A DNA stretch of 64,000 bases. It comes from Rheum nobile. Taxonomy: Eukaryota; Streptophyta; Magnoliopsida; Caryophyllales; Polygonaceae. Both the position numbers and the translations under genes were made by a program. Below are positions 43,872-54,446 of the stretch, one piece after another. The notes under the pieces are model-generated. The model was not told the DNA's origin and ran no database searches. It worked only from the letters and a program-made list of their open reading frames with translations. The stretch spans positions 9,057,001 through 9,121,000 of the forward strand of contig WOAB01000589.1 in assembly GCA_027886185.1 (NCBI GenBank), read 5' to 3'. Each line of letters starts with the position of its first letter. Position 1 is the first letter of the stretch.

Positions 43872-45460
43872 GAACGGTCACGGTTGTGTTCCTCCGGTGG
43901 TGCTTGTGTGCGTGTGCCGGCGCTTTGGCTGCGGTGGGGAGCATTCATGCGCGCGGCCGGTGAGGCACCGGTGGGGGTAGGAGTGGCGCCTAAGCGAGGT
44001 TGCGGTGGTACATGAGCAAAGAGTTAGTGGAAACAAAGGGAGAAGAGTTAGAAGGATACCTCGAAGGTTGTGATCGTGCCCATGTGGCCCTCTTCTTCCG
44101 TATGAGTAAGACAGTGGAGGTTGTGGATGTCAAGGACCTTCAATGGCTCCCGAATTTCCACATCAAGGCCCCTCAAGAACATAGTGCAGATATCTTCGTC
44201 ATCATAGACCACTCCACCGTTGTGGATAAGGTCTTCTAATTCGGCAAAGAACTCAAGGGGAGTTTGTTAAGAGCCTTGCTTGGCGAGGGCAATCTTGAAC
44301 CTCATTTGGGCGGTGTAGTCCTCGGGGACATATCTTTGAGTTATCACATGCATGAGTTGATTCCAATGGGTGATGGGAGGGAGCCGGCGCCTCTCACGTT
44401 CGGTGACGAAGCGGTGCCACCAAGACCGAGCGGCGCCTTGGAAGTGAAGGGTGGCCAAATACACCTTTTCCCACTCTTCATAGTGGCAATGAGCTAAGGT
44501 ATATTCGGTGGATGGCTTCCACTCCAAGAACTTCGAAGCATCATACTCGCCCTCAAAGTATTCAACCTTGACCTTCACTTCTCGGCGGTGGGCATAGTTA
44601 GCCGCGGCGGCCAGCTGCACATGGCGTCTATCTTATGGATGGGCCGCACGGGCATAAGGAGGAGGGGTTGGCTCGGGCACCTAATGCGGGTCACGTGGTC
44701 GGTTGCGGCCGTGGGTGCGCTCGGGGCTGCGGTGGTACGGGGCCCCTCCTCGGCCTCCAACAAAGTCGTCATCAATGGGGTTGGTGATGGGAGGCTCATC
44801 ATCATAGCCAACAAAGGCCTCATCAACCTCATCAAATTTACCATCACCATCGTCGCCTTGGTCATAGCCGTCACCATTCTCATAGTAGCCACGTCGTGGG
44901 AGTTGGCGGTGAGACGTGGCCGGGTGGGAGTGGTCGTGGCTGTGGCCACCGGGGTGGGAGCGGGAGCCGCCATCGGGGAGGTAAGAGTCTCGGCCAAGGC
45001 GCTATGGGCGCCGACTCGGTGGCTGCCGGCTGTGCTCTTGCAAATGAGTTTTTCCATGAGGTGGCTAAAGGGGAGGTGGCAATGCCGCGTTGTGAGCGGC
45101 GATGGATGAATACATGGGGGCGTTGCCGCGGTCACACACCAAAGGTGGCACTTGGGATGAAGTGTCGTTGAACACCGGCGTCGGGGGCGCTGACGGTGGC
45201 ATCATGGCTGCGGCCGCAAACCGAACTTTGGCCAATTGGCGCTCGACCTCGGCCAACCGCGAGAGGGTCTCGTTGAGCTTGGTTTGGGCGGCCTCTTGGC
45301 TGCGGACGGCCTCGGCTTCACGGGCTGCATTGGCATGATTGTGCTCGGCCACCCTTGTCGCGAAGGACTCCAAGGATAGGGTAGGCGTGGAGGTGTGGTG
45401 GCTCCTTGCATCGGTCTCCATGTTTTCCTCCAATGAGTGATCACCTATATTAACCATCAA
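43661..45460 (-). pseudogene. Element H gag, frameshifted
   Basis: The N-terminus 45460-45065 (MMVNIGDHSLEENMETDARS) has a coiled-coil stretch (AREAEAVRSQEAAQTKLNE, LAEVERQLAKV). After frameshifts, the gag core is open at 44620-44267 with VEYFEGEYDASKFLEWKPS and ARSWWHRFVTERERRR, ending at a stop. A CCHC zinc knuckle CFKCGGHGHIQRDC lies near 43870-43830 in the 43948-43661 frame. The segments follow normal gag order, but no single frame links them. Confidence 0.85.
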
Positions 45461-46038
45461 GAAATGCGCAAGTCACAAGTCCTAGGCAATCAAAGCTAGA
45501 ACCAAGAACAAGGTGCCAACAAGAAACAATAACAATAAAGCAAAGAGTAGAACAATCCTATAAGAGGCGGCTAAGGTGAGCTAGCCAAGCATGTGATCAA
45601 GGGCCACAACGTCAAGCAAGCAAGCAACTAAGGCAAATGGTCAAAGCAAGCATGGATAGATCATAAAAAGCAACTCTAAGCATACTTATAAAGATTTTAA
45701 ACAAGGTCGGGCAAGACCATGCAAATCAAGAATGAAATGGATGTAAAGCAAGGTGATGTGTGACAAAGGGGAAGAACATGGGAGGGTGGGCACAATGAGC
45801 CTTGGCGCCAAGTGGAAGGGGTGATTCTCCAAGTCTTGCAAACTTTGAATATCCTTTCTTTTCTTTGTTTTTTTTTTAATTGCTTTTGCTTCTATTTTAT
45901 TTTTTTTACTCGGAAGACAACAAATTACAAGGGGGCGGCAGCCAAGGAGAAAAAAAAAAAGAGAATAAGAAACTTACTTTTAATGTTAGTAAGTTTTTGG
46001 TTTGACTTAGAGAAAGGGGGTGAAGACTTTGCCACAAC

Positions 46039-46780
46039 TGATGGAGGACCATCCGGGCCCATAACAAGGAGCCAAGCTAGACGTCTCCAAGATGAGCTAG
46101 CCGAGCTCATACTTCAAGTTCCGGTGGAGGTTCCAACGGCCACATTCAAGGCCTTCTCGGTGTCAAGGGTTTCTAGTGGTTGAGTGTAGGGTTTGTCTAC
46201 ACCTTCCACTAATGGAAACCTTCCTTATTTAGCATATCTCAGCCGTGTGGGCTTTTGACATTATTAGACTCGGTTTTGTACTTTTTATTTCTGGTTTAGT
46301 TGTTTTAGCATTTTTTAAGAGCCGGTTCACTAGGAACTACTTAAGCTCTTTGTTACTTCCTTTCTCAGCAGCAAACCCATTATTCAAGAATGTATTTCTG
46401 AAATAGAAACCTTCCCAAAGGGAGTTTTCGTGAGTTTGCCCAATCCGAGCTAGTTTTGGTCGAGTTGTGATTCACAATTGCTTTCGAGTTATTGATCCAA
46501 AGCGACACAAGACATCCTCTTCGTGCTCTTGAAGATTCGTCTTCTTGTTGTGTGAAGTTGTAGAAGACGAGGTTGATAGCTTTAGGAGTGGTGGTTCTTG
46601 GATCAACCGATCCAAGGGTTTCCTAATTCGGGCTATTAGTTTCTTCTAGTTCTTTCTTGTTCCTTGTTCTTGTTCTTTCTTTATCTTCTTTCCTTCGGCC
46701 GATCCTAACTTTGCTTGTTGTATTGTTTGTTGGTTCGTTGTACACCAAGGTCGGGCCTCCCTACGGCGATCCCCGTATCA
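46039..46780 (+). repeat. 5' LTR of element C
   Basis: 742 bp, TGATGGAGGACC...CCCCGTATCA. Its first 142 bp are a copy of the end of the gag-pol frame (GPITRSQARRLQDELAELI to a TGA at 46181-46183). Confidence 0.95.
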
Positions 46781-46783
46781 AAG

Positions 46784-46795
46784 TGGTATCAGAGC
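46784..46795 (+). other. PBS of element C
   Basis: TGGTATCAGAGC, 3 bp after the LTR; initiator Met-tRNA type. Confidence 0.92.
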
Positions 46796-48252
46796 TGAGT
46801 TTTGGTGTCAACAATTGTGCTTGCCGATTTCAGAAATTCGGTAGTATTGTTCTTGAGTTTCGGTTGTGTCTTGCATAGCCGAAGTTCTTCCTTTCCTTTG
46901 TTTCTTGTTGAGTCGATTTGTGTTGTTGCTTGCCATTCTAATTGTGTTTGTGTATTGTGGAGATAGGATTGTGAGTATTGTGGAGATCGGTTGTGTGTGT
47001 TGAGAAGATTGGACGATCACCATCAAAACCACCACAAAACAGCCTTCATCCTTGCCGGAGACACCACCGCTAGTCACCACCACCACCACTTCAAACAACC
47101 GTCCACCACCTCCAACACCAACATCAGATCCACGTCCTCCACCTTTCCATCCGGTGACTTCTCCAAGGCTAGCAACAAAGGGATTCCTAACCCTAATTCT
47201 CCAAGGCGTGATCACCAAGGAACCCTAGCCACGCCCACAAACCCTAACGGCAGTAACCCTACAATTGTGGCGTGTGGATTGAATTCTTCAACCACTCGGC
47301 TCTCTCTCTCCTCAAGGCTGATCACAAGTCCTACAAAAGAGGCGTGCCAAGGAGTTCCCACCACAACTTCGGCTCCCACCTCCTAAAATCAAGGCCATTT
47401 TCCTTTAGAGCTTATCTCTTGTATTTCTTTTATTTTCTTTAATTCAATTTCAGTTGTAATTTGAATTTCGAATTTCTTTGTTAAAAAAAAAAAAAAAAAG
47501 AGGAAGCAAGAAAAGAATATCAGAATAGTCAAAAAAAAAAAAAAAAGACGATCAAGTGTTGCATTTTATTTCTTTTCTAGCTTAGTCTATTCCTTTGTAT
47601 TTCATTCATACTTAGGATAGATTATAGTCTAAAGTGTAAGCTCTCAAGGACGAGCAAGGAGTCGAAGTCCTCACTGCCGCGCCGCGCCAAGTGCTATCTG
47701 CCGCGTCCACGCCGTTGCCGCGCCGTGTCCTCGCAGCTCGCCGCACCCGCGCCCGGTAAACCCTAATTCCTAGCTTCACCTCCTCTTGTGTCTACGTCCC
47801 TCTCATCATCACACCGGTTTCTACAATCAACCTTCCATCTCCACGAGCACAAGCCAAGGTGAATCAAGGTAACAACTTGTCCTCTTGAGTTCTTAAACTT
47901 TCCTTGTTATTTTGTCCATATCAAGCTTGCATTACATGCGTGCATGCTAGTTTTCTTGAGTTAAATTTGTTTGAGTCCCATTAGTTTCCTTGCAACTACA
48001 TCCTTGTGAGGATCCTTTGTTGAGTCGTTGAGTCTTCTTTTCCATCTTTGTTTGTGTGCCTTTTTGATTGCACTAATTTTCAGTTTATAAGAGCCCATTG
48101 TTGAATCTTGCCGATTTCTTCTACTTCACTTTGCATCTAGCTTATCTGGGTTGTTAAGTGTTGTTTGAGATCAATTAATTCACGTGAAGTTCTTGAGTTT
48201 CCCAACCGGCTGCACTACAAAACTAGTTGAGATTGAGCGAGGGTGAGTGAAA

Positions 48253-48275
48253 CACACGAGAGAAACACTTGTGAG
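48253..48275 (+). promoter_or_regulatory. Conserved stem-loop upstream of C gag
   Basis: CACACGAGAG-AAA-CACTTGTGAG, the C version of the inverted repeat shared with A, B, D and G, 54 nt before the gag ATG. In C one stem base is changed (GAGAG for GAGTG), which weakens pairing. Confidence 0.5.
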
Positions 48276-48328
48276 TGTTTGGCTTTGATTCTAACTCTTC
48301 ACCTAGTTCCGTGTTAGCTTGATTTTGT

Positions 48329-51300
48329 GTGATGGCAGGAGACGACACCTCAAGTGATCGTGACAATAGGAGTCCCTCACCGGTGCACCCGGACGTGGCT
48401 ATACTCATCCAGAAGTTGACCGACTCCGTGTCCGTGATCACCCACCGGTTGGCTGCCCTAGAGACGTCTCAAAGAGCTCCCCAACCAGTCGTGCCACCCC
48501 CGGTGACCCTTGTGTCCCAACCACAAGAGACGGTCCCGAATCCAGCCACCGTGCCCTTAGGGGCTTATGCTGAACATGGTGGTCCTTCCGGCGCCAACTT
48601 AGTGCCCCTTGGAGGTGGCCGTGCAGTGGGAACCGGCACCGTGAGGAACTCTCCGGTAAGGCATAATTCTCCCCTTGTCCATAGTCATGATAGGCCGAAT
48701 AGGGTAGCTCCAATGTACCAAGCTGAATTACCACCTCCACGAGAGGTGCCTTTTGTTGCTAACCATCTTAATGAGCCTCAGGATCCTCTTAGGGAAGACG
48801 AATTCAATGATGCAGATTATGAGGAAGAAATGTGGAACCAAGGCCAAGGAGGAAGGTTCGGAGGCTACCAAGGACAAGATAGGGGTTACGGCTATTATGA
48901 GCCTAGGGGCAGATTTGGGGGTAATAGAGGTTATCAAGGTCAACAACCTCGGAGAGAGTTGGAGCAAGACGGTATAGGCAAGATAAAGATCAAGATGCCC
49001 GCCTTCGAAGGAAAGTGTGATCCCGACGCCTACATGGAGTGGGAGATGAAGGTGGAGCAAATTTGGAGTTGCCACAACTTCATCGAGGCCAAGAAAGTGC
49101 AGCTAGCATCCATTGAGTTTAGCGGCTTTGCCCTAACTTGGTGGAATAACTTGGTCAAGGAGAGACAAAGAGTATTGGATCCCCCGGTTACTACATGGGA
49201 GCAAATGAAGGCCCTCATGCGAGCTCGATTTGTGCCACAACACTACTCTAGGGAGCTCAAGCAACGGCTGGAAAACCTCAAGCAAGGGAGTATGAGCGTG
49301 GAGGAAGCTTACAATGCCATGCTCACGGCTATGGTCCGAGCCAATGTCACGGAAGATGAAGAATCAACCATGGCAAGGTACCTTCGGATCCTTCACCCTT
49401 TTATTGCTAACGAGGTCGATATGTATCCATATACAGATTCCACCCAGCTGCTGCATTTGGCCATTAAAGTGGAGAAAAATCAGAAGTACAAGGCTCGGAA
49501 CCAAGGTGGGCATGCGGCTAGGAACCCTAGCGGCCAGCCGAGTCAATGGCGGGCCCAAACTCAAACCAGGATGAATCCTCCGGCGCAATTTGGTAGGAAC
49601 CAAGCTCAGTCCATGAGCCAACCTAGGAGCCAAGATGCGCCGAGGAAAAGTGGACCACCAGGAACTCCGCTGCAGTCCAGTGGGCGCCAGCCGTCGTCGG
49701 CCAATGGCCCTCAGGGGAGTACTTCGACCTTTTCTCCTTCTTCTAGAGCTAGAGATACCATATGTTTTAAATGTCAAGGTCGTGGGCATATGATGAAAGA
49801 TTGCCCCAATAGTCGAACGTTGGTCATTAACCATCTTGGACTCTATGAATCTGAGTCCGAGGGTGAGGATCAAGGTCCGGCTATTGTTGATGAACCTATG
49901 CATGATGTAGATGAGGAAATGGATTGCATTGAATTTGAGCATGGTGAATCTCTAGTTTGTAGGAGGACTTTGCATGTTCAGCCGACCCCTTGTGATGATA
50001 ACCAAAGAGAAAATTTATTTCATACTAGGTGCTTGGTTAAGGGGAAGGTTTGTAATATGATTATTGATGGGGGTAGTTGTTGCAACATTGCTAGCACTGA
50101 ATTAGTCACTAAATTGCAATTGCATACTTTCCATCACCCTAGGCCCTATAAACTGCATTGGATGAATGAATGTGGAGAGGTTAAGGTGTCTAAGCAAGTT
50201 AATGTGACCATAACACTAGGACATTATGTTGATACTATTTTATGTGATGTGGTCCCTATGAATGCTTGTCACATTTTATTAGGACGTCCATGGCAGTTTG
50301 ATAGGAGAGTAAAGCATGATGGTTATACTAACCGTCATTCTTTTGATTACAAGGGTAAGAATGTGGTACTTAAGCCTATGACTCCTTTGCAGGTGGCTGA
50401 AGCATTTGAGAAGAAAAAGGATCAAGAGAAGCCGGTTGAAGCCAAGAAGGGGAGCAGGACCGAGAGCACCCCCAAGGCTAAAACCACTTCTCAAGCATTG
50501 CTGGCTTCCAAGGAGGAGTTGAGAGAGGAGCACCTACCACATGACGCCATCCTCATGCTCTTATGCAAGGGTCTCGGCTTGCTAAGTGAGGAGTTGAAGT
50601 CTACGCTGCCTAGGAACATCTTAGCTCTACTAGAGGAGTTTCAAGATGTGTTCCCCGAGGAGATGCCACCCGGATTGCCACCTATGAGAGGTATAGAACA
50701 TCAAATTGATCTAATTCCGGGTGCTACTCTTCCAAACAGGCCGGCGTACAGGATGAATCCCAAGGAGACCCAAGAGGTGCAAGAGCAAGTGAAGGCGTTG
50801 CTTGACAAGGGCCATGTGCGTGAGAGCCTTAGCCCTTGTGCCGTGCCAGTGTTGCTAGTGCCCAAGAAGGATGGCACGTGGAGGATGTGCGTGGACTGCC
50901 GAGCTATCAACAATATAACCATCAAGTACCGGCATCCGATTCCCCGCCTAGATGACATGCTAGATGAGCTGCATGGAGCCTCGGTCTTCACCAAGATAGA
51001 CCTCCGCAGCGGCTACCATCAAATAAGGATGAAGGAGGGGGATGAGTGGAAGACCGCCTTCAAAACAAAATTCGGTTTGTATGAGTGGGTTGTCATGCCT
51101 TTTGGCTTGACAAACGCTCCTAGTACTTTCATGCGTTTAATGAACCATGTTTTGAGGCATTTCATAGGTAGATTTGTTGTTGTTTATTTTGATGATATAC
51201 TAATATACAGCAAGTCTATTGAGGAGCACGAGCAACATTTGAGGGAAGTACTCTCTACTTTACGTAGTGCGTGCTTACATGCCAATGAGAAGAAATGTGA

Positions 51301-53413
51301 ATTCTGCACTAATCATGTTTCCTTTCTTGGTTTTGTAGTGAGCTCCAAGGGTCTTCAAGTAGATGAGAGCAAGATAAAGGCGATTCAAGAGTGGCCTACG
51401 CCGACCTCAGTGAGCCAAGTGCGGATCTTCCATGGATTAGCTAGCTTCTATAGGCGGTTCGTGAAGGATTTCAGCACCATCGCTGCCCCATTGACGGAGG
51501 TGACCAAGAAGCATTCGGCCTTTGTATGGGAGGAGGCGCAAGAGAGGGCATTCAACGCCCTAAAATGGAGGTTGACGCAAGCCCCTTTGCTGGTGTTACC
51601 CGACTTCACTAGGCCATTCGAGGTGGAGTGTGATGCATCCGGGATTGGCATTGGAGGCGTGCTTATGCAGGAAGGTAAACCCGTAGCCTTCTTTAGTGAG
51701 AAATTGAAAGGGGCTAGTCTTAATTACTCTACATATGACAAAGAACTCTTTGCCCTATTTAGAGTACTTAAGACTTGGCAACACTACTTGTGGCCTAGAG
51801 AGTTTATCTTGCATACGGACCATGAGTCCTTGAAACACTTCAAGAGCCAAGATAAACTTGATAGACGACATGGTAGGTGGATGGAATTTATTGAGACTTT
51901 CCCTTATGTTATCAAATACAAAAAGGGAAAGGACAATATAGTTGCCGATGCCCTATCTAGGAGATACACCTTGCTTACCACATTAGACTCCAAGGTCTTA
52001 GGATTTGCATATATTAAGGAGTTGTATGTGGAAGATGCTGATTTTGGTGCCATCTATAAGACGTGTGTAGATAAGGGTTCATGTGACAAGTTTTACTTGT
52101 TTGATGGATTCTTATTTAAAGCTGAAAAAGTGTGCATACCTAGTTGTTCCTTACGTATGTTACTCGTTGAAGAAGCCCATAAGGGTGGTTTAATGGGTCA
52201 CTTCGGAAGGGACAAGACTTATCATATGCTATGTGCACACTTCTTTTGGCCCCACATGCTTAGGGATGTTGAGCACCTTATTAAGAGGTGTTTGGATTGC
52301 CTAAAGGCCAAGTCTAGGTTGCAACCCCACGGCCTATACAGCCCATTGCCCATCCCAAGTGCCCCTTGGGAGGACATCTCAATGGACTTTATCGTGGGGC
52401 TGCCTCGGACTAAGAGGGGACGTGATTCTATCTTTGTGGTAGTTGATCGTTTCTCTAAGATGGCTCATTTCATTGCTTGCCATAAGACGGATGATGCATC
52501 CAATGTAGCTGATCTCTTCTTTAGGGAAGTCGTGAGGCTACATGGTGTACCCCGTACTATAGTGAGTGATAGGGATGTTAAATTCCTTAGTTACTTTTGG
52601 AAGACGCTTTGGGGAAGGCTAGGGACGAGACTCTTGTTCTCTACCTCTAGTCATCCTCAAACGGATGGCCAAACTGAAGTAACTAATAGGACTTTATCAA
52701 CCCTTCTTCGAGCCATTCTTAAGAAGAACCTTAAGGCTTGGGAGGAAGCTCTACCACATGTAGAGTTTGCTTACAATAGGACAGTCCATTCTTCTACTTC
52801 ATTGTCTCCTTTTGCATGTGTTTATGGTATAAATCCCAATACTCCACTTGATCTTGCTCCCTTTCCTATGAAGGAGCGTGAAAGTTTTGATGCAGGTCAG
52901 CACGTGGAATTCATCAAGGAGCTGCATGCAAGGACTAAGGAGAAGCTGGAAGCTTGTGCGGAGCGGAATGCAGCTAGGGCTAACAAGGGACGTAAGAGAG
53001 TGATTTTCCAGCCCGGGGATCTCGTTTGGGTGCATTTGAGGAAGGAGCGCTTCCCGGAGCAGCGCAAGTCCAAGCTTGCACCTAGAGGAGATGGACCATT
53101 CAAGGTGCTGCGCCGCGTCGGTGACAACGCCTATGTCCTAGACCTCCCGGACACATATGGTGTGAGTGCCACCTTCAACGTGGCTGATTTGACTCCCTAC
53201 CATCAACCGGACGCCAGCCATTCCAAGCTTCATGATCCGTGGACGGATCCTCTCCAAGAAGGGGAGGATGATGGAGGACCATCCGGGCCCATAACAAGGA
53301 GCCAAGCTAGACGTCTCCAAGATGAGCTAGCCGAGCTCATACTTCAAGTTCCGGTGGAGGTTCCAACGGCCACATTCAAGGCCTTCTCGGTGTCAAGGGT
53401 TTCTAGTGGTTGA
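48329..53413 (+). CDS. Element C gag-pol polyprotein (1694 codons), intact
   Basis: A full Ty3-type polyprotein in one frame. Approximate residues: disordered N-terminus 1-210; gag core 215-400 (MPAFEGKCDPDAYMEWE, WW); CCHC knuckle near 478-492; aspartic protease IIDGGS near 578; reverse transcriptase about 770-990 with YFDDIL near 953; RNase H with Asp near 1101 (ECDASG), Glu in DKEL near 1138 and Asp near 1164 (HTDHES); integrase HHCC near 1285-1330; DDE residues near 1352 (MDF), 1414 (SDRD) and 1450 (QTE); GPF module near 1586; tail 1648-1694 with GPITRSQARRLQDELAELI. The last 47 codons lie inside the 3' LTR. The start is MMAGDDTSSD; either Met is possible. The tail may guide integration as the CR motif does in CRM elements (inference). 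There is no canonical chromodomain. Confidence 0.95.
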   Translation: MMAGDDTSSDRDNRSPSPVHPDVAILIQKLTDSVSVITHRLAALETSQRAPQPVVPPPVTLVSQPQETVPNPATVPLGAYAEHGGPSGANLVPLGGGRAVGTGTVRNSPVRHNSPLVHSHDRPNRVAPMYQAELPPPREVPFVANHLNEPQDPLREDEFNDADYEEEMWNQGQGGRFGGYQGQDRGYGYYEPRGRFGGNRGYQGQQPRRELEQDGIGKIKIKMPAFEGKCDPDAYMEWEMKVEQIWSCHNFIEAKKVQLASIEFSGFALTWWNNLVKERQRVLDPPVTTWEQMKALMRARFVPQHYSRELKQRLENLKQGSMSVEEAYNAMLTAMVRANVTEDEESTMARYLRILHPFIANEVDMYPYTDSTQLLHLAIKVEKNQKYKARNQGGHAARNPSGQPSQWRAQTQTRMNPPAQFGRNQAQSMSQPRSQDAPRKSGPPGTPLQSSGRQPSSANGPQGSTSTFSPSSRARDTICFKCQGRGHMMKDCPNSRTLVINHLGLYESESEGEDQGPAIVDEPMHDVDEEMDCIEFEHGESLVCRRTLHVQPTPCDDNQRENLFHTRCLVKGKVCNMIIDGGSCCNIASTELVTKLQLHTFHHPRPYKLHWMNECGEVKVSKQVNVTITLGHYVDTILCDVVPMNACHILLGRPWQFDRRVKHDGYTNRHSFDYKGKNVVLKPMTPLQVAEAFEKKKDQEKPVEAKKGSRTESTPKAKTTSQALLASKEELREEHLPHDAILMLLCKGLGLLSEELKSTLPRNILALLEEFQDVFPEEMPPGLPPMRGIEHQIDLIPGATLPNRPAYRMNPKETQEVQEQVKALLDKGHVRESLSPCAVPVLLVPKKDGTWRMCVDCRAINNITIKYRHPIPRLDDMLDELHGASVFTKIDLRSGYHQIRMKEGDEWKTAFKTKFGLYEWVVMPFGLTNAPSTFMRLMNHVLRHFIGRFVVVYFDDILIYSKSIEEHEQHLREVLSTLRSACLHANEKKCEFCTNHVSFLGFVVSSKGLQVDESKIKAIQEWPTPTSVSQVRIFHGLASFYRRFVKDFSTIAAPLTEVTKKHSAFVWEEAQERAFNALKWRLTQAPLLVLPDFTRPFEVECDASGIGIGGVLMQEGKPVAFFSEKLKGASLNYSTYDKELFALFRVLKTWQHYLWPREFILHTDHESLKHFKSQDKLDRRHGRWMEFIETFPYVIKYKKGKDNIVADALSRRYTLLTTLDSKVLGFAYIKELYVEDADFGAIYKTCVDKGSCDKFYLFDGFLFKAEKVCIPSCSLRMLLVEEAHKGGLMGHFGRDKTYHMLCAHFFWPHMLRDVEHLIKRCLDCLKAKSRLQPHGLYSPLPIPSAPWEDISMDFIVGLPRTKRGRDSIFVVVDRFSKMAHFIACHKTDDASNVADLFFREVVRLHGVPRTIVSDRDVKFLSYFWKTLWGRLGTRLLFSTSSHPQTDGQTEVTNRTLSTLLRAILKKNLKAWEEALPHVEFAYNRTVHSSTSLSPFACVYGINPNTPLDLAPFPMKERESFDAGQHVEFIKELHARTKEKLEACAERNAARANKGRKRVIFQPGDLVWVHLRKERFPEQRKSKLAPRGDGPFKVLRRVGDNAYVLDLPDTYGVSATFNVADLTPYHQPDASHSKLHDPWTDPLQEGEDDGGPSGPITRSQARRLQDELAELILQVPVEVPTATFKAFSVSRVSSG
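53256..53268 (+). other. PPT of element C
   Basis: AAGAAGGGGAGGA immediately upstream of the 3' LTR, inside the gag-pol frame. Confidence 0.92.
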
Positions 53414-54010
53414 GTGTAGGGTTTGTCTACACCTTCCACTAATGGAAACCTTCCTTATTTAGCATATCTCAGCTGTGTGGGCTTTTGACATTATTAGACT
53501 CGGTTTTGTACTTTTTATTTCCGGTTTAGTTGTTTTAGCATTTTTTAAGAGCCGGTTCACTAGGAACTACTTAAGCTCTTTGTTACTTCCTTTCTCAGCA
53601 GCAAACCCATTATTCAAGAACGTATTTCTGAAATAGAAACCTTCCCAAAGGGAGTTTTCGTGAGTTTGCCCAATCCGAGCTAGTTTTGGTCGAGTTGTGA
53701 TTCACAATTGCTTTCGAGTTATTGATCCAAAGCGACACAAGACATCCTCTTCGTGCTCTTGAAGATTCGTCTTCTTGTTGTGTGAAGTTGTAGAAGACGA
53801 GGTTGATAGCTTTAGGAGTGGTGGTTCTTGGATCAACCGATCCAAGGGTTTCCTAATTCGGGCTATTAGTTTCTTCTAGTTCTTTCTTGTTCCTTGTTCT
53901 TGTTCTTTCTTTATCTTCTTTCCTTCGGCCGATCCTAACTTTGCTTGTTGTATTGTTTGTTGGTTCGTTGTACACCAAGGTCGGGCCTCCCTACGGCGAT
54001 CCCCGTATCA
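53269..54010 (+). repeat. 3' LTR of element C
   Basis: 742 bp, the same length as the 5' copy. Differences from it are at 53474, 53522 and 53621 only (all C/T). Confidence 0.95.
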
Positions 54011-54431
54011 ACAACAGAACTTAGCTTCCCATCCAAATCACCACAAGACAAACACAAAACCCCACACAAGCTAAGGAAAATAAAGCAAGCTAGAAGTTAC
54101 CCAAAATGGCTCTAGACATATTTGCTTTTGACCAAATGAAATATTGGCTTTGCCACTTTGGTGGAGATCACATGCAAAGGCTAAGGGAGAGGGTCAAAGG
54201 AGTTGTCTTCAACCTATGGCAAGGCAGTTTGTACGGCTGGGTGGTGGTGGAGGTCAGGTGGGTGGCAGTAAGATGGTAGGTGGCGGCGGTGGGGTGGTGG
54301 GTGGTGGAGACAAGGTGGCCGGATTTTTTTTTTGCTTTTTGCAATGAAATTTTATGGGGAGCAAGATAAAAACATGAATAACACGAAAATGAAAAAAAAA
54401 ATCGAGAAGAAACACTTAGCTTGGCCGTTGA

Positions 54432-54443
54432 GCTCTGATACCA
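54432..54443 (-). other. PBS of element H
   Basis: Minus strand TGGTATCAGAGC, 3 bp from the LTR at 54447. Confidence 0.88.
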
Positions 54444-54446
54444 ATT

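Larger units (their letters stand above)
46039..54010 (+). mobile_element. Element C: young, apparently intact Ty3/gypsy retrotransposon
   Basis: TSD acaac (46034-46038 and 54011-54015). Two 742-bp LTRs differ at only three positions, all C/T transitions (about 0.4%), so insertion is recent. It contains a Met-tRNA PBS, a leader of about 1.5 kb (46796-48328) with poly-A tracts near 47485 and 47530 and a GC-rich stretch near 47680-47760, a single 1694-codon gag-pol and a PPT. All catalytic motifs I checked are present, so it is potentially autonomous. It inserted into the leader of H. Confidence 0.96.

Noticed and set aside
46039..46180. Separate small gene upstream of the C LTR
   Set aside because: It is a copy of the end of gag-pol and lies within the true 742-bp LTR, as the TSD shows.
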